Shown: positions 1 to 9,531 of the stretch, in pieces
How the letters are laid out: every line of letters starts with the position of its first letter
Numbering within the stretch: the first letter of the stretch is position 1
Assembly: GCF_014269185.2 (NCBI RefSeq)
Contig: NZ_JABWRZ020000004.1
Location: 62,001-126,000 of the forward strand
Reading direction: 5' to 3'
Origin: Pseudomonas oryzicola
GTDB taxonomy: Bacteria > Pseudomonadota > Gammaproteobacteria > Pseudomonadales > Pseudomonadaceae
DNA length: 64,000 nucleotides
Program-made: the position numbers and the translations under genes
The notes under the pieces: generated by a model
What the model was told of the DNA's origin: nothing
Seen by the model: only the letters and a program-made list of their open reading frames with translations
Databases searched by the model: none

Positions 1-88
1 GCTTGAGCATGAACGGGTGGCGCAGGGACGGGCGGCATTTCCCTACCTGAGCGATCTGCGCCAGGAGCTGCACCTGCGCAAAGGCTGA
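1..88 (+). CDS. 3' end of an upstream gene, possibly a carbon-nitrogen hydrolase (partial)
   Basis: An open frame enters from the left edge and stops at TGA 86-88, giving 28 visible residues that end in HLRKG. The short stretch FPYLSDLRQEL resembles the C-terminal tail of nitrilase/carbon-nitrogen hydrolases, and such a gene is commonly found before pqqF in Pseudomonas putida. Too little is visible to prove the family. The gene reads in the same direction as pqqF and is separated from it by a REP-type hairpin. Confidence 0.45.
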   Translation, partial: LEHERVAQGRAAFPYLSDLRQELHLRKG

Positions 89-93
89 CAGCC

Positions 94-135
94 CTTTCGC
101 GAGTTTACCCGCGAAGAGGCCGGGCCTGCCGGCAA
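94..135. repeat. REP-type palindrome
   Basis: An inverted repeat with arms TTCGCG (96-101) and CGCGAA (110-115) around a GTTTACC core is followed by GAGGCCGGGC. This is the usual P. putida extragenic palindrome (TTCGCGGGTTTACCCGCGAA type). It lies between the upstream gene and pqqF and may act as a weak terminator or RNA stabiliser. Confidence 0.6.
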
Positions 136-170
136 ATGGGTTAGCATGGCATGCAGCAACCGGAGCCCCC

Positions 171-2468
171 ATGCCTGACGCCACCCGCCACCTCACCCTC
201 GCCAACGGCCTGCAGCTGACCCTGCGCCACGCCCCGCGCCTGAAGCATTCGGCCGCGGCCCTGCGGGTGCATGCGGGCAGCCACGACGCCCCGGGCAAAT
301 GGCCCGGCCTGGCCCACTTCCTGGAGCACCTGTTCTTCCTCGGCACCGCGCGCTTCCCGCTTGAAGACGGCCTGATGCGCTACGTGCAGGCGCTGGGCGG
401 CCAGGTCAATGCCAGCACCCGGGAACGCACCACTGACTTTTTCTTCGAGGTGCCGCCCAGTGCCTTGGCGGGCGGGCTCGAGCGCTTGTGCCAGATGCTC
501 GCCGAACCAGACCTGGGCATCGAGCGCCAACGCCGCGAGCGTGAAGTGATCCACGCCGAGTTCATTGCCTGGTCACGCAACCCACAGGCCCAGCAGCAGT
601 TCGCCTTGCTGCAGGCCGTGGCGCCCGGCCATCCACTGGGCGCTTTTCATGCCGGTAACCGGTACACCCTGGCCTTGCACGACCCGGCCTTCCAGCAAGC
701 GTTGCATGGCTTTCACCAGCGCTTCTACCAGGGCGGCCAGCTTACCCTGAGCCTGTGCGGCCCGCAGCCGCTGGATGAACTGGAAATGCTGGGCCGCCAG
801 CATGCTGCGCAGTTCAGCGCAGGTGCACGGGTATCTCAGGCCCTGCCACCGCCCCTGGCGGCGGCCACCCTGCCGCGGGTGTTCAGCCACGCGCAGTTGC
901 CGGCGGGTGCCGAGCAAGCCCTGGAGCTGTTGATCAGTTGCCTTGGCGACAGCCGGCCGGGCACCTGGCTGGCTGCGCTTCGCCAGCGTGGCTGGCTGCA
1001 AGATTTCAAGGCCGAGGCGCTGTATGCGTACGCTGGGCAACTGATGTGGCATATCGATCTGCAGCTTACCGAGAACGCCAGTGCAGAAGAGGTCGATGCC
1101 CTCCTGCAGGGTTGGTTCGGCTTCCTCCAGGCCGCAGCAGAGCCATTGAATGCCGAGTTCGAATTGCTGCAGCAAAGCCGCGAACGCAGCGCCAGCGCCA
1201 TTGAGCTAGCCCGCCGGGACAGTGCCGGGCAGCCGTTCGCCGGTTTGGATAGCCAAGCCCTGCAGGCCTTCCGAGCCCTGCTGGCAGGCCTGCCGAGTCG
1301 CGTGCATGGGCATTGGCAATTGCCCGCTGGCGAACCCTTGCTCGTGGCCGACCTGCCTGCTGCCAGGCCGCAGCCACTGCCAGCAGCACTGCAGATCAGC
1401 AACCTGCTCCCCAGCGCTCGCCAATACACGGCGCTGTACCTGCGCTGGCAGGTGCCGTCAGCCGCGCGCCAGCAGTTGCAGGCGGTGCTCGAACGCGCCC
1501 TGCAGCCCCTGCAGGAGCGTTGCGCCCGTGTGGCGGTGCAGTTGCAGTTCAATGCCGCTGGCGAATATTGGCAATTGCGCTGCGCCGGTTTACCGGCAGC
1601 GGTGCTGCGCACTGTGCAGCTGGCCCTGACGCTGCTTGTGCAGCCACCAGCCGGCAGCTGGCTCGCGCCCTCGACGCCGCCTGCGGGGTTGATCCCGATC
1701 AGGGCCCTGCTCAAGCAATTGCCCGACGCAGTGTTGGGTGCGTTGCCACTGCCTGGTGCGCCCGACACGCTGGCACAAGCCCAGCTCGACAGCCTGTGGC
1801 AGCAGGCACGCTGGCACGGCCTGGCGGTCGGCTTCGACGATACAGCCCTGAATGCGTTGGCGACGGCGTTGCAGCATTGCCCTGGCCAAGCTTCGACGCC
1901 TGGCCCGTTGCCGGCCTGGGCCAACCACCGCTGGCAGCGGGTCGACGCCCACGGCAGTGAACATGCCGTGCTGCTGTTCTGCCCATTACCGGCGGCGATG
2001 GAAGCCGCTGGCCGCCTGCTCGCCCAATCGCTGCAAGGGCCGGTCTATCAACGGCTGCGGGTAGAACTGCAACTCGGCTATGCGGTATTCAGTGCCTTTC
2101 GTCAGGTCGAAGGGGTCGGCGGCCTACTGTTCGGCGTGCAGTCGCCACACACCAGCCAGGCACAGATACTCGATCACCTGCTCACCGTGCTACGCCGGGG
2201 CGTTACTGTTGATCCGGCCGCTCGCCAGGCACTGGCCGGGCAATTCGCGGAACCCGCAATGGCCAATGAAGAACTCGCCGAATGGGCATGGCAGACATGC
2301 CTGGCCACGCAAGCTGGGGGGCTGGATGCTCTGCGCGGGGCTATTCTGGCCACGCAACAGATGGATCTGGACCACCTGCTGGACTACCTGCTCGACAGCG
2401 ACAGCAGCTGGCTGTGCCTGGCCAACGCCGCCGCGCCAGATGGCGCCTGGTTGACCGCGACCGAGTGA
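171..2468 (+). CDS. pqqF: PqqF, M16-family zinc metallopeptidase of PQQ biosynthesis
   Basis: The 765-residue protein carries the inverted zinc motif HFLEH at residues 49-53, diagnostic of the M16 (insulinase/pitrilysin) family. Its length and arrangement fit PqqF: an active N-terminal M16 half followed by poorly conserved halves. PqqF is believed to cut the PqqA precursor peptide after its Glu-Tyr crosslink is made, releasing the dipeptide that becomes PQQ. It lies directly upstream of pqqA, as in other P. putida strains, with about 160 bp between them that probably hold the pqqA promoter. The ATG at 171 is preceded by GGAGCCCCC, a fair ribosome binding site. Confidence 0.93.
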   Translation: MPDATRHLTLANGLQLTLRHAPRLKHSAAALRVHAGSHDAPGKWPGLAHFLEHLFFLGTARFPLEDGLMRYVQALGGQVNASTRERTTDFFFEVPPSALAGGLERLCQMLAEPDLGIERQRREREVIHAEFIAWSRNPQAQQQFALLQAVAPGHPLGAFHAGNRYTLALHDPAFQQALHGFHQRFYQGGQLTLSLCGPQPLDELEMLGRQHAAQFSAGARVSQALPPPLAAATLPRVFSHAQLPAGAEQALELLISCLGDSRPGTWLAALRQRGWLQDFKAEALYAYAGQLMWHIDLQLTENASAEEVDALLQGWFGFLQAAAEPLNAEFELLQQSRERSASAIELARRDSAGQPFAGLDSQALQAFRALLAGLPSRVHGHWQLPAGEPLLVADLPAARPQPLPAALQISNLLPSARQYTALYLRWQVPSAARQQLQAVLERALQPLQERCARVAVQLQFNAAGEYWQLRCAGLPAAVLRTVQLALTLLVQPPAGSWLAPSTPPAGLIPIRALLKQLPDAVLGALPLPGAPDTLAQAQLDSLWQQARWHGLAVGFDDTALNALATALQHCPGQASTPGPLPAWANHRWQRVDAHGSEHAVLLFCPLPAAMEAAGRLLAQSLQGPVYQRLRVELQLGYAVFSAFRQVEGVGGLLFGVQSPHTSQAQILDHLLTVLRRGVTVDPAARQALAGQFAEPAMANEELAEWAWQTCLATQAGGLDALRGAILATQQMDLDHLLDYLLDSDSSWLCLANAAAPDGAWLTATE

Positions 2469-2627
2469 TTATTACGCGAGCTGCAAGGACACTTTGCTAA
2501 TAATTAACCTTTCGGTACACCTATTTCTTGTAAGATAGCGCAATCTCAAATCAAGGGAACTGCCAGCCAATGGCGGTACCCTAGTATTAGCTGACAAACC
2601 CAACCCTCATCCGGAAGGAGTAATTCC

Positions 2628-2699
2628 ATGTGGACCAAACCTGCATACACTGATCTTCGCATCGGCTTCGAAGTCACCATGTACTTCGCCAACCGCTAA
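2628..2699 (+). CDS. pqqA: PqqA, PQQ precursor peptide (23 residues)
   Basis: This 23-residue reading frame is too short for ordinary ORF calling. The peptide starts [10 protein letters not shown] and contains the ExxxY pair (Glu15, Tyr19 in [10 protein letters not shown]) whose side chains are joined by PqqE to form the PQQ skeleton. A strong ribosome binding site, GGAAGGAG at 2613-2620, precedes ATG 2628. The upstream gap contains TAAGAT at 2531-2536, a plausible -10 box. A hairpin follows the stop codon, so pqqA probably has its own short, abundant transcript, as reported for other Pseudomonas. Confidence 0.97.
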
Positions 2700-2715
2700 G
2701 CCCGGCTTACGGTTC

Positions 2716-2749
2716 AACGCCTCGGCCTGCCGGGGCGTTTTCGTTTATT
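2716..2749 (+). terminator. Terminator/attenuator between pqqA and pqqB
   Basis: The stem pairs AACGCCTCGG (2716-2725) with CCGGGGCGTT (2730-2739) around a CCTG loop, with one wobble pair, and is followed by a T-rich run. Placed 16 bp after the pqqA stop, it would end most pqqA transcripts and let a fraction read through into pqqBCDE. This fits the need for much more PqqA than enzyme. Confidence 0.75.
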
Positions 2750-2778
2750 CGCTACGGTTTTCTGCATAGAGAGTGGCC

Positions 2779-3690
2779 ATGTATATCCAGGTTCTCGGTT
2801 CCGCCGCTGGTGGCGGGTTCCCTCAGTGGAACTGCAACTGCGTCAACTGCAAAGGCTACCGTGACGGCACCTTGCGGGCCACGGCGCGCACACAGTCGTC
2901 CATTGCCCTGTCCGACGACGGCGTGCACTGGGTATTGTGCAATGCCTCGCCCGATATCCGCGCCCAGCTCCAGGCCTTTGCGCCGATGCAACCGGCCCGC
3001 GCCCTGCGTGACACCGGCATCAACGCCATCGTGCTGCTGGACAGCCAGATCGACCATACCACCGGCCTGCTCAGCCTGCGCGAAGGCTGCCCGCACCAGG
3101 TGTGGTGCACCGACATGGTCCACCAGGACCTGACCACCGGTTTCCCGCTGTTCAACATGCTCAGCCACTGGAACGGCGGCCTGCAGTGGAACCGCATCGA
3201 ACTGGAAGGCAGCTTCGTGATCGACGCCTGCCCCAACCTGCGCTTCACCCCGTTCCCCCTGCGCAGCGCCGCGCCGCCCTACTCGCCGCACCGCTTCGAC
3301 CCGCACCCGGGCGACAACCTTGGCCTGCTGGTCGAGGACACCCGCACCGGCGGCAAGCTGTTCTACGCCCCGGGCCTGGGTCAGGTGGACGACAAGCTGC
3401 TGGCGATGATGCATGGCGCCGACTGCCTGCTGGTCGACGGCACCCTGTGGGAAGATGACGAGATGCAACGCCGTGGCGTAGGCACCCGTACCGGGCGTGA
3501 AATGGGCCATCTGGCGCAGAACGGCCCTGGCGGCATGCTGGAGGTGCTCGATGGCTTCCCGCGTCAGCGCAAGGTACTTATCCACATCAACAACACCAAC
3601 CCGATCCTCGACGAGGACTCGCCCGAGCGCGCCGAAGTACTGCGCCGAGGCGTGGAAGTGGCCTTCGATGGCATGAGTATCGAGTTGTAA
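2779..3690 (+). CDS. pqqB: PqqB, metallo-beta-lactamase-fold PQQ biosynthesis protein
   Basis: The 303-residue protein begins [21 protein letters not shown], the hallmark start of PqqB, and shows the metallo-hydrolase-like stretch [11 protein letters not shown]. PqqB belongs to the metallo-beta-lactamase fold and has been assigned as the hydroxylase acting on the Glu-Tyr intermediate before PqqC. I chose ATG 2779 over an in-frame GTG six bases earlier because the family starts MYIQ and AGAGAG lies at suitable spacing. It follows the pqqA attenuator and precedes pqqC by about 60 bp. Confidence 0.95.
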   Translation: MYIQVLGSAAGGGFPQWNCNCVNCKGYRDGTLRATARTQSSIALSDDGVHWVLCNASPDIRAQLQAFAPMQPARALRDTGINAIVLLDSQIDHTTGLLSLREGCPHQVWCTDMVHQDLTTGFPLFNMLSHWNGGLQWNRIELEGSFVIDACPNLRFTPFPLRSAAPPYSPHRFDPHPGDNLGLLVEDTRTGGKLFYAPGLGQVDDKLLAMMHGADCLLVDGTLWEDDEMQRRGVGTRTGREMGHLAQNGPGGMLEVLDGFPRQRKVLIHINNTNPILDEDSPERAEVLRRGVEVAFDGMSIEL

Positions 3691-3750
3691 CAGCGCGCCC
3701 ACCGGGTGGGTATTGCCAGGCCAGATAATCGTTTTACAGGAGCCAGCCGA

Positions 3751-4506
3751 ATGAGCGACGCACTGCCAATGTCCCCTGCCGAATTCGAGCAGGCCCTGCG
3801 CGCCAAGGGCGCCTACTACCATATCCATCATCCCTACCACGTGGCGATGTACCAGGGCCGTGCCACCCGCGAGCAGATCCAGGGCTGGGTGGCCAACCGC
3901 TTCTACTACCAGGTCAACATCCCGATGAAGGACGCCGCGATCCTGGCCAACTGCCCGGACCGCGAAGTACGCCGCGAATGGATCCAGCGCCTGCTCGACC
4001 ATGACGGTGCCCCCGGCGAAGACGGCGGTATCGAAGCCTGGCTGCGCCTGGGCCAGGCCGTGGGCCTGGACCCGGACCAGCTGCGCTCGCAGGAGCTGGT
4101 GTTGCCCGGCGTACGTTTTGCCGTGGACGCCTACGTCAACTTTGCCCGGCGGGCCAGCTGGCAGGAAGCGGCCAGCAGCTCGCTGACCGAGCTGTTCGCC
4201 CCACAGATCCACCAGTCGCGCCTGGACAGCTGGCCGCAGCACTACCCGTGGATCGACCCGGCCGGCTACGAATACTTCCGCACCCGCCTGGGCCAGGCCC
4301 GGCGTGACGTGGAGCACGGCCTGGCGATTACCCTGCAGCACTACACCACCCGCGCAGGCCAGGAGCGTATGCTGGAGATCCTGCAGTTCAAGCTGGACAT
4401 CCTCTGGAGCATGCTCGACGCCATGAGCATGGCCTACGAGCTGAACCGCCCGCCCTATCACTCCGTCACCCAGGAACGGGTGTGGCACAAAGGGATCACC
4501 CTATGA
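3751..4506 (+). CDS. pqqC: PqqC, pyrroloquinoline-quinone synthase
   Basis: The 251-residue protein contains the signature stretches [10 protein letters not shown] and [18 protein letters not shown] of PqqC. PqqC is a cofactor-free oxidase of the TenA-like helical fold that performs ring closure and the final eight-electron oxidation to PQQ. The ATG at 3751 has ACAGGAG upstream (3737-3743). The frame is open 45 bases further upstream, but the family starts here. The stop overlaps the pqqD start in an ATGA arrangement, pointing to translational coupling. Confidence 0.96.
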   Translation: MSDALPMSPAEFEQALRAKGAYYHIHHPYHVAMYQGRATREQIQGWVANRFYYQVNIPMKDAAILANCPDREVRREWIQRLLDHDGAPGEDGGIEAWLRLGQAVGLDPDQLRSQELVLPGVRFAVDAYVNFARRASWQEAASSSLTELFAPQIHQSRLDSWPQHYPWIDPAGYEYFRTRLGQARRDVEHGLAITLQHYTTRAGQERMLEILQFKLDILWSMLDAMSMAYELNRPPYHSVTQERVWHKGITL

Positions 4507-4778
4507 GTTTCAATCGCAAGCAAGTACCGAACTGGCGCCCCGGCTACCGCTTCCAGTACGAACCGGCGCAAAAGGGTCATGTCTTGCTGTACCCCGAGGG
4601 CATGATCAAGCTCAACGACAGCGCGGCCCTGATCGGTGGCCTGATCGACGGCCAGCGCGACGTCGCCGCGATCATTGCCGAACTCGAACAACAGTTCCCC
4701 GGTGTCCCGCAAGTGGCCGACGACATCGAGCAGTTCATGGAGGTGGCCCGTGCCGAACACTGGATTGTCCTCGCCTGA
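4503..4778 (+). CDS. pqqD: PqqD, peptide chaperone for PqqA
   Basis: A 91-residue protein beginning [21 protein letters not shown], with the PqqD core [17 protein letters not shown]. PqqD is the RiPP recognition element that binds the PqqA leader and presents it to the radical SAM enzyme PqqE. ATG 4503 overlaps the pqqC stop by four bases, and the 3' end overlaps the pqqE start, so pqqCDE look translationally coupled. Confidence 0.95.
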   Translation: MSFNRKQVPNWRPGYRFQYEPAQKGHVLLYPEGMIKLNDSAALIGGLIDGQRDVAAIIAELEQQFPGVPQVADDIEQFMEVARAEHWIVLA

Positions 4779-5910
4779 GTTACCGCCTACGCCTGAGGTC
4801 GGCCTGCCGCTGTGGCTACTGGCCGAGCTGACCTACCGCTGCCCGCTGCAGTGCCCGTACTGCTCCAACCCGCTGGACTTCGCCGCCCAGGGCCAGGAGC
4901 TGAGCACCTCGCAGTGGTTCAAGGTCATGGCTGAAGCGCGGGAAATGGGTGCCGCGCAAATCGGTTTTTCCGGCGGCGAGCCGCTGGTGCGCCAGGACCT
5001 CGCCGAACTGATCGGTGAGGCGCGCCGGCTGGGTTACTACACCAACCTGATCACCTCGGGCATCGGCTTGACCGAGGCACGCATCGCCGACTTCAAGAAG
5101 GCTGGCCTGGACCATATCCAGATCAGCTTCCAGGCCAGCGACGAGCAGGTAAACAACCTGTTGGCCGGCTCGAAGAAGGCCTTCGCGCAAAAACTGGAAA
5201 TGGCCCGCGCAGTGAAAGCCCACGGCTACCCGATGGTGCTCAACTTCGTCACCCACCGGCACAATATCGACAAGATCGACCGCATCATCGAGCTGTGCAT
5301 CGCTCTGGAAGCGGACTTCGTCGAGCTCGCCACCTGCCAGTTCTACGGCTGGGCCCACCTCAACCGCCTGGGCCTGCTGCCGACCCGCGCGCAGCTCGAA
5401 CGGGCCGAACGCATCACCAACGAGTACCGTGACAGGCTCAAGGCCGAAGGCAACCCGTGCAAGCTGATCTTCGTCACCCCGGACTACTACGAAGAGCGCC
5501 CCAAGGCCTGCATGAACGGCTGGGGTAGCCTGTTCCTCACCATCACCCCGGACGGCACCGCGCTACCATGCCACGGCGCGCGCCAGTTGCCGGTGCAGTT
5601 CCCCAACGTGCGCGACCACGACCTGCGGCATATCTGGTACGACTCGTTCGGTTTCAACCGCTTCCGTGGCTATGAATGGATGCGCGAGCCCTGCCGTTCC
5701 TGCGACGAGAAGGAAAAGGACTTCGGCGGCTGCCGCTGCCAGGCCTTCATGCTGACCGGCGATGCCAGCAACGCCGACCCCGTATGCGCCAAGTCGGCCG
5801 ACCACGGCATCATCCTCAAGGCCCGCGATGAGGCGGAAAGCGCCAAGCTCGCGATTGAACAGATGACCTTCCGCAATGAGCGAAACTCTCGTGTCATCGC
5901 CCGCGGCTGA
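4750..5910 (+). CDS. pqqE: PqqE, radical SAM PqqA peptide cyclase
   Basis: The protein has the radical SAM cluster motif CPLQCPYC near its N-terminus (CxxxCxxC) and a C-terminal Cys-rich SPASM region ([26 protein letters not shown]). PqqE forms the C-C bond between Glu and Tyr of PqqA with PqqD as partner. I chose GTG 4750 because GGAGG lies at 4739-4743 with six bases of spacing. This gives 386 residues and a 29-base overlap with pqqD. A TTG five codons later is an alternative. The 3' end overlaps the following peptidase gene by 35 bases. Confidence 0.95.
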   Translation: MPNTGLSSPELPPTPEVGLPLWLLAELTYRCPLQCPYCSNPLDFAAQGQELSTSQWFKVMAEAREMGAAQIGFSGGEPLVRQDLAELIGEARRLGYYTNLITSGIGLTEARIADFKKAGLDHIQISFQASDEQVNNLLAGSKKAFAQKLEMARAVKAHGYPMVLNFVTHRHNIDKIDRIIELCIALEADFVELATCQFYGWAHLNRLGLLPTRAQLERAERITNEYRDRLKAEGNPCKLIFVTPDYYEERPKACMNGWGSLFLTITPDGTALPCHGARQLPVQFPNVRDHDLRHIWYDSFGFNRFRGYEWMREPCRSCDEKEKDFGGCRCQAFMLTGDASNADPVCAKSADHGIILKARDEAESAKLAIEQMTFRNERNSRVIARG

Positions 5911-7696
5911 GTTCAGTGCGGCCCAGGCAGTCGCGGCCGGCACCGACTTCGCCGAACTCAAGGTCAGCGCTGCCGGGCTGTTCTGGAACGAGTTCCGCCC
6001 CGCCGATGGCGCTTGCCGCATCTGGCATTGGCAGCAGCAGCAGGCCCGCTGCCTGACACCGGATGGTTTCAGCGTGCGCAGCCGGGTCTATGAGTACGGT
6101 GGCGGGAGTTTCTGCCTGGGCGGCGACGGGGTGCTGTTCGTCAACGAGAAGGACCAGCAAGTCTACACCCAGGACCTGGCAGCAGCGCCGCCACGCGCCC
6201 TGACCGACAACGCCAATTGCCGCTATGGCGACCTGCAGTGGCACGCTGGCCTGGTGCTGGCAGTCGAAGAGCGGCATGGCGAACGGGTCGAGCATCGACT
6301 GGTTGCACTGGCTGAACAAAGCCGGCATGTGCTTGCCGAAGGCGCCGACTTCTACGCCTCGCCCACCTTGAGTGCCGATGGCCAGCGCCTGGCGTGGATC
6401 GAGTGGGACCGCCCGGCACAACCCTGGACGGTCACCCGGCTGATGTGTCGCATGCGCGACGACAGCGGCCAATGGGGCCCCGCGCAGTGTTTGGCCGCCG
6501 CCGACGAGTCGCTGCAACAGCCACGCTTCGATGCACAAGGCCGGCTTTACTGCCTGTCCGACCGCAACGGCTTCTGGCAGCCCTGGGGTGAGGTCGATGG
6601 TCGTTGGCAGGCGCTGCCTGCCGAGCCGGCAGACCACGCCGCCGCCCCCTGGCAATTGGGCGCGAGTACCTGGTTGGCACTGGGCCGGCAGAGCTACCTG
6701 GCCAGCTGGTTCGAAGACGGCTTCGGGCAGCTGGGGCTACGCACCGTCGATGGCCTGGAGCGATTCGCCAGCGCCTATACGCGTTTTCGCAGCCTGGCCA
6801 TGGATGCCGAGCACCTGTACGCCATAGCTGCCTCGCCAATCAGCCCACCGGCAGTCATCAGCATCAACCGCAGCAACCATCAGGTCAGCGTTCTGGCCGG
6901 TGGCGCCGAAGTGCTTGCGGCCTCGCACATCAGCCTGCCACAGCCGATCCACTATGGCAGTGACGGCCACCAGGCACACGGATTTTTCTATCCGGCAGCC
7001 CGCTCGCAAGGGGCCACACCGCTGGTGGTGTTCATCCATGGCGGCCCGACTTCGGCCTGTTATCCGGTGCTCGACCCGCGCGTGCAGTACTGGACCCAGC
7101 GCGGCTTCGCCGTAGCCGACCTCAATTACCGGGGCAGCACCGGCTACGGTCGGGATTACCGCCAGGCCTTGCACCTGCGCTGGGGAGAAAGCGATGTGGC
7201 CGACGCCTGTGCGGCCGTCGAACATCTTGCGGCACGTGGCCTGATCGACCGCAGCAAAGCGTTCATTCGCGGCGGTAGCGCCGGCGGCTATACCACGCTA
7301 TGCGCCCTGGCATTTCAGGATGTATTCCGCGCCGGTGCCAGCCTGTACGGGGTCAGCGACCCGCTGGCGCTGGGCCGGGCGACGCACAAGTTCGAGGGTG
7401 ACTACCTGGACTGGCTGATAGGTGACCCGCAGCAGGACGCCGAGCGCTACCGTCAGCGCACGCCGCTGCTGCATGCGGGGCAGATCAAGGTACCGGTGAT
7501 TTTCTTCCAGGGGGAACTGGATGCAGTGGTGGTGCCGGAGCAGACAAGATCGATGCTGGTAGCGTTACAGGCCAATGGGATAGAGGCCGAAGGGCACTTC
7601 TATGCAGGCGAGCGGCACGGGTTCCGCAAGGCCGAGAACCTGGCGCATGCGCTGGAAGAAGAGTGGAAGTTCTATTGCCGGGTGCTGGAAGGCTGA
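5876..7696 (+). CDS. S9-family (prolyl oligopeptidase-like) peptidase, PQQ-cluster associated
   Basis: The 606-residue protein has an N-terminal beta-propeller-like part and a C-terminal alpha/beta hydrolase with the nucleophile motif GGSAGG (Ser468), the acid near Asp549 ([10 protein letters not shown]) and His581 ([11 protein letters not shown]), a full S9 triad. Its start codon lies 35 bases inside pqqE, indicating co-expression with PQQ synthesis. Genes of this type at the end of pqq operons (called pqqG or pqqM in some strains) are suspected to help process the crosslinked PqqA peptide or supply peptidase activity alongside PqqF. That role is inferred from position. A GGGGCTGC/GCAGCCCC hairpin follows the stop. 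Confidence 0.85.
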   Translation: MSETLVSSPAAEFSAAQAVAAGTDFAELKVSAAGLFWNEFRPADGACRIWHWQQQQARCLTPDGFSVRSRVYEYGGGSFCLGGDGVLFVNEKDQQVYTQDLAAAPPRALTDNANCRYGDLQWHAGLVLAVEERHGERVEHRLVALAEQSRHVLAEGADFYASPTLSADGQRLAWIEWDRPAQPWTVTRLMCRMRDDSGQWGPAQCLAAADESLQQPRFDAQGRLYCLSDRNGFWQPWGEVDGRWQALPAEPADHAAAPWQLGASTWLALGRQSYLASWFEDGFGQLGLRTVDGLERFASAYTRFRSLAMDAEHLYAIAASPISPPAVISINRSNHQVSVLAGGAEVLAASHISLPQPIHYGSDGHQAHGFFYPAARSQGATPLVVFIHGGPTSACYPVLDPRVQYWTQRGFAVADLNYRGSTGYGRDYRQALHLRWGESDVADACAAVEHLAARGLIDRSKAFIRGGSAGGYTTLCALAFQDVFRAGASLYGVSDPLALGRATHKFEGDYLDWLIGDPQQDAERYRQRTPLLHAGQIKVPVIFFQGELDAVVVPEQTRSMLVALQANGIEAEGHFYAGERHGFRKAENLAHALEEEWKFYCRVLEG

Positions 7697-7701
7697 AATT
7701 C

Positions 7702-7722
7702 TGGGGCTGCCTTGCAGCCCCA
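7702..7722. terminator. Hairpin between the S9 peptidase and yqaE-like genes
   Basis: A perfect stem, TGGGGCTGC (7702-7710) and GCAGCCCCA (7714-7722), has a three-base loop between convergent genes. It probably terminates both directions. The same stem design recurs elsewhere in this window. Confidence 0.65.
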
Positions 7723-7729
7723 AAAGGTC

Positions 7730-7888
7730 TCAGCGCTTGGCGATGATGTACACCGCGTGCACGATCCCCGGAATGTAACCCAGCAGGGTCAGCAGAATAT
7801 TCAGCCAGAACGCCCCGCCGAACCCCACCTGCAGGAACACCCCCAGCGGCGGCAGGATGATGGCGATGATGATGCGAATGAAGTCCAT
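7730..7888 (-). CDS. YqaE/Pmp3 family small membrane protein
   Basis: A 52-residue protein, MDFIRIIIAIILPPLGVFL at the start, with a second hydrophobic segment ending GYIPGIVHAVYIIAKR. This is the UPF0057/Pmp3 family: two membrane helices, linked in yeast and plants to membrane potential and salt or cold stress. ATG 7888 is preceded on the minus strand by CAGGAGAG. It stands alone between convergent and co-directional neighbours, so its bacterial role cannot be read from context. Confidence 0.9.
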   Translation of the reverse strand: MDFIRIIIAIILPPLGVFLQVGFGGAFWLNILLTLLGYIPGIVHAVYIIAKR

Positions 7889-7950
7889 GCGAGTCTCTCC
7901 TGAAGGGGTTACCTCACAGACTAGCCACACGCCACAGAGGTTCCACCCGC

Positions 7951-7990
7951 AAAAAAAACGCCCCGGGCCGAATGAAACAGGCCAGGGGCG
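7951..7990 (-). terminator. Rho-independent terminator of the class III aminotransferase gene
   Basis: Read on the minus strand, CGCCCCTGGCC pairs with GGCCCGGGGCG (one mismatch) around a nine-base loop and is followed by eight T residues (plus-strand A run 7951-7958). It lies 50 bp past the stop of the aminotransferase gene. Confidence 0.85.
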
Positions 7991-8040
7991 ATGCGCAGGA
8001 ACGCCAGACGGTTCGTAGAATTCTCGGTTTCGCCAACCCG

Positions 8041-9321
8041 CTATGCCGGCATTTCCCGGCGCGCCTGCTGGCGGGCGTGCAGGCGGGCAAAGGCGCGGGC
8101 CAGGCGTAGCAGCATTTCGTCGATGTTGCCCTTGCTCACGGTCAAGGCCGGCGAGAAGCGCACCACATCCGCCTGCGGTGCATTGAGCAGCAGGCCTTCG
8201 TGCAGGGCGGCACTCACCAGCTCCTGGGCCAGGCTCTCTTTCAGTTGCAGTGCCCACAGCAGGCCCTGCCCGCGCACTTCCCCTTGGCCGTAACGCCCGG
8301 CCAGGCGGCTCAGGCCTTCGCGCAGGTGGCGCCCGTTGTCCTGCACCTGGGCAAAGAAGCCAGGCTCCTGCACGGCATCCAGCACGGCCAGGCCTGCGGC
8401 ACACATCAGCGCATTGCCATGGTGGCTGCCTTGCAGTTCGCCAGGTTCGGCGCAGCACGCCGTGCCCCGGGCCAGCAACGCTGCCAGTGGCACACCACCC
8501 CCAAGGCCCTTACCCAGGGTGACGATGTCGGCACGCACGCCGTAGGTTTCTTCGGCCAGCAGCGCACCACAGCGGCCGATGCCAGTCTGCACTTCATCGA
8601 GGATCAGCAGGATGCCCAGCTCGCGGCAGAGGGTTTCCACCCCCTTGAGGTATTCCTGCGTAGCCGGGATGACACCCGCCTCGCCCTGGATCGGCTCCAG
8701 CATGATCGCCACGGTGCGCGAGTTGACCTCGGCGTGCAGCGCCGCCAGGTCGTTGAACGGCACTTTGCTGAAGCCGGGCAGTCCGGGTTCGCAACGATTG
8801 CACGGCAGCGGGTCGGATGCCGACAGCGCCCCCAGGCTACGGCCGTGGCAAGCCTGGCTGGCAGTGATGATGTGATAGGCGCCGTTGCGGTGCAGCTGAC
8901 CCCACTTGCGCGCCAGCTTGATCGCGCCCTCGCACGCTTCGGCACCGCTATTGAGCAGGTAGGCCTGGTCGCTGCCGGTGCTTTGGCACAGGCGCTCGGC
9001 CAACTCCAGCAGACCACGACTGTGGAAACCCGAACCCGGGTTGATCAGCGCCTGGGCCTGGTTGCCCAGTGCCTTGACCAGCACGCTGGGGCTGTGCCCC
9101 AGGCTGTTGACCGCACCACCCTGGGTGAAGTCCAGGTAGGCATGCCCTTCGTTGTCCCATAGCCAGGAACCCTGGCCACGTACGAATACCTGCGCGGCGC
9201 GTTCGCTGCCAGGCATCAGTCGCTCATGCGACAGCTGCGGCGCTTCCGGCACGATCACCGGCGCACGCTTGGGCTCGGCGACGGCGGAGAGGGCCGGGCG
9301 GCGCAGCTTGAACAGGTTCAT
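8041..9321 (-). CDS. Class III PLP-dependent aminotransferase (acetylornithine/ornithine aminotransferase-like)
   Basis: The 426-residue protein shows the class III pattern: substrate/PLP region LNSGAEACEGAIKLAR, the aspartate motif LILDEVQTGIGRCG and the Schiff-base lysine Lys271 in TLGKGLGGG. Such enzymes move an omega- or alpha-amino group to 2-oxoglutarate. The closest generic annotation is acetylornithine aminotransferase, but no arginine biosynthesis gene is nearby and the substrate is not evident. ATG 9321 was chosen over a TTG 15 bases upstream because GGAG lies 9 bases before it. It is divergent from the LysR regulator, which may control it. Confidence 0.85.
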   Translation of the reverse strand: MNLFKLRRPALSAVAEPKRAPVIVPEAPQLSHERLMPGSERAAQVFVRGQGSWLWDNEGHAYLDFTQGGAVNSLGHSPSVLVKALGNQAQALINPGSGFHSRGLLELAERLCQSTGSDQAYLLNSGAEACEGAIKLARKWGQLHRNGAYHIITASQACHGRSLGALSASDPLPCNRCEPGLPGFSKVPFNDLAALHAEVNSRTVAIMLEPIQGEAGVIPATQEYLKGVETLCRELGILLILDEVQTGIGRCGALLAEETYGVRADIVTLGKGLGGGVPLAALLARGTACCAEPGELQGSHHGNALMCAAGLAVLDAVQEPGFFAQVQDNGRHLREGLSRLAGRYGQGEVRGQGLLWALQLKESLAQELVSAALHEGLLLNAPQADVVRFSPALTVSKGNIDEMLLRLARAFARLHARQQARREMPA

Positions 9322-9424
9322 CAGGGCTCCAACCAATCACGGTAGAAGGCTTTGTCGGTGCGGTATGCATGCCGCCACTCGATATTTTGCCTTTCCTATC
9401 AAAAGTGTTTTTCATCCAAGGTAA

Positions 9425-9442
9425 CAATCGAATAATTGATTG
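9425..9442. promoter_or_regulatory. Possible LysR-type operator between the aminotransferase and LysR genes
   Basis: CAATC at 9425-9429 and GATTG at 9438-9442 form an inverted repeat across an AT-rich centre, within the 210-bp divergent gap. A LysR protein usually binds an imperfect dyad of this size next to its own start and regulates the divergent gene. No binding data support it. It is a sequence-based guess. Confidence 0.3.
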
Positions 9443-9531
9443 CTGTAACCCTTTGGAATACAGCGATAGACTAGGCCTCGCGGGGGTTTTCGACCATTTC
9501 GTTTTTCCAGCATTTTCGATAAGTATCACTT

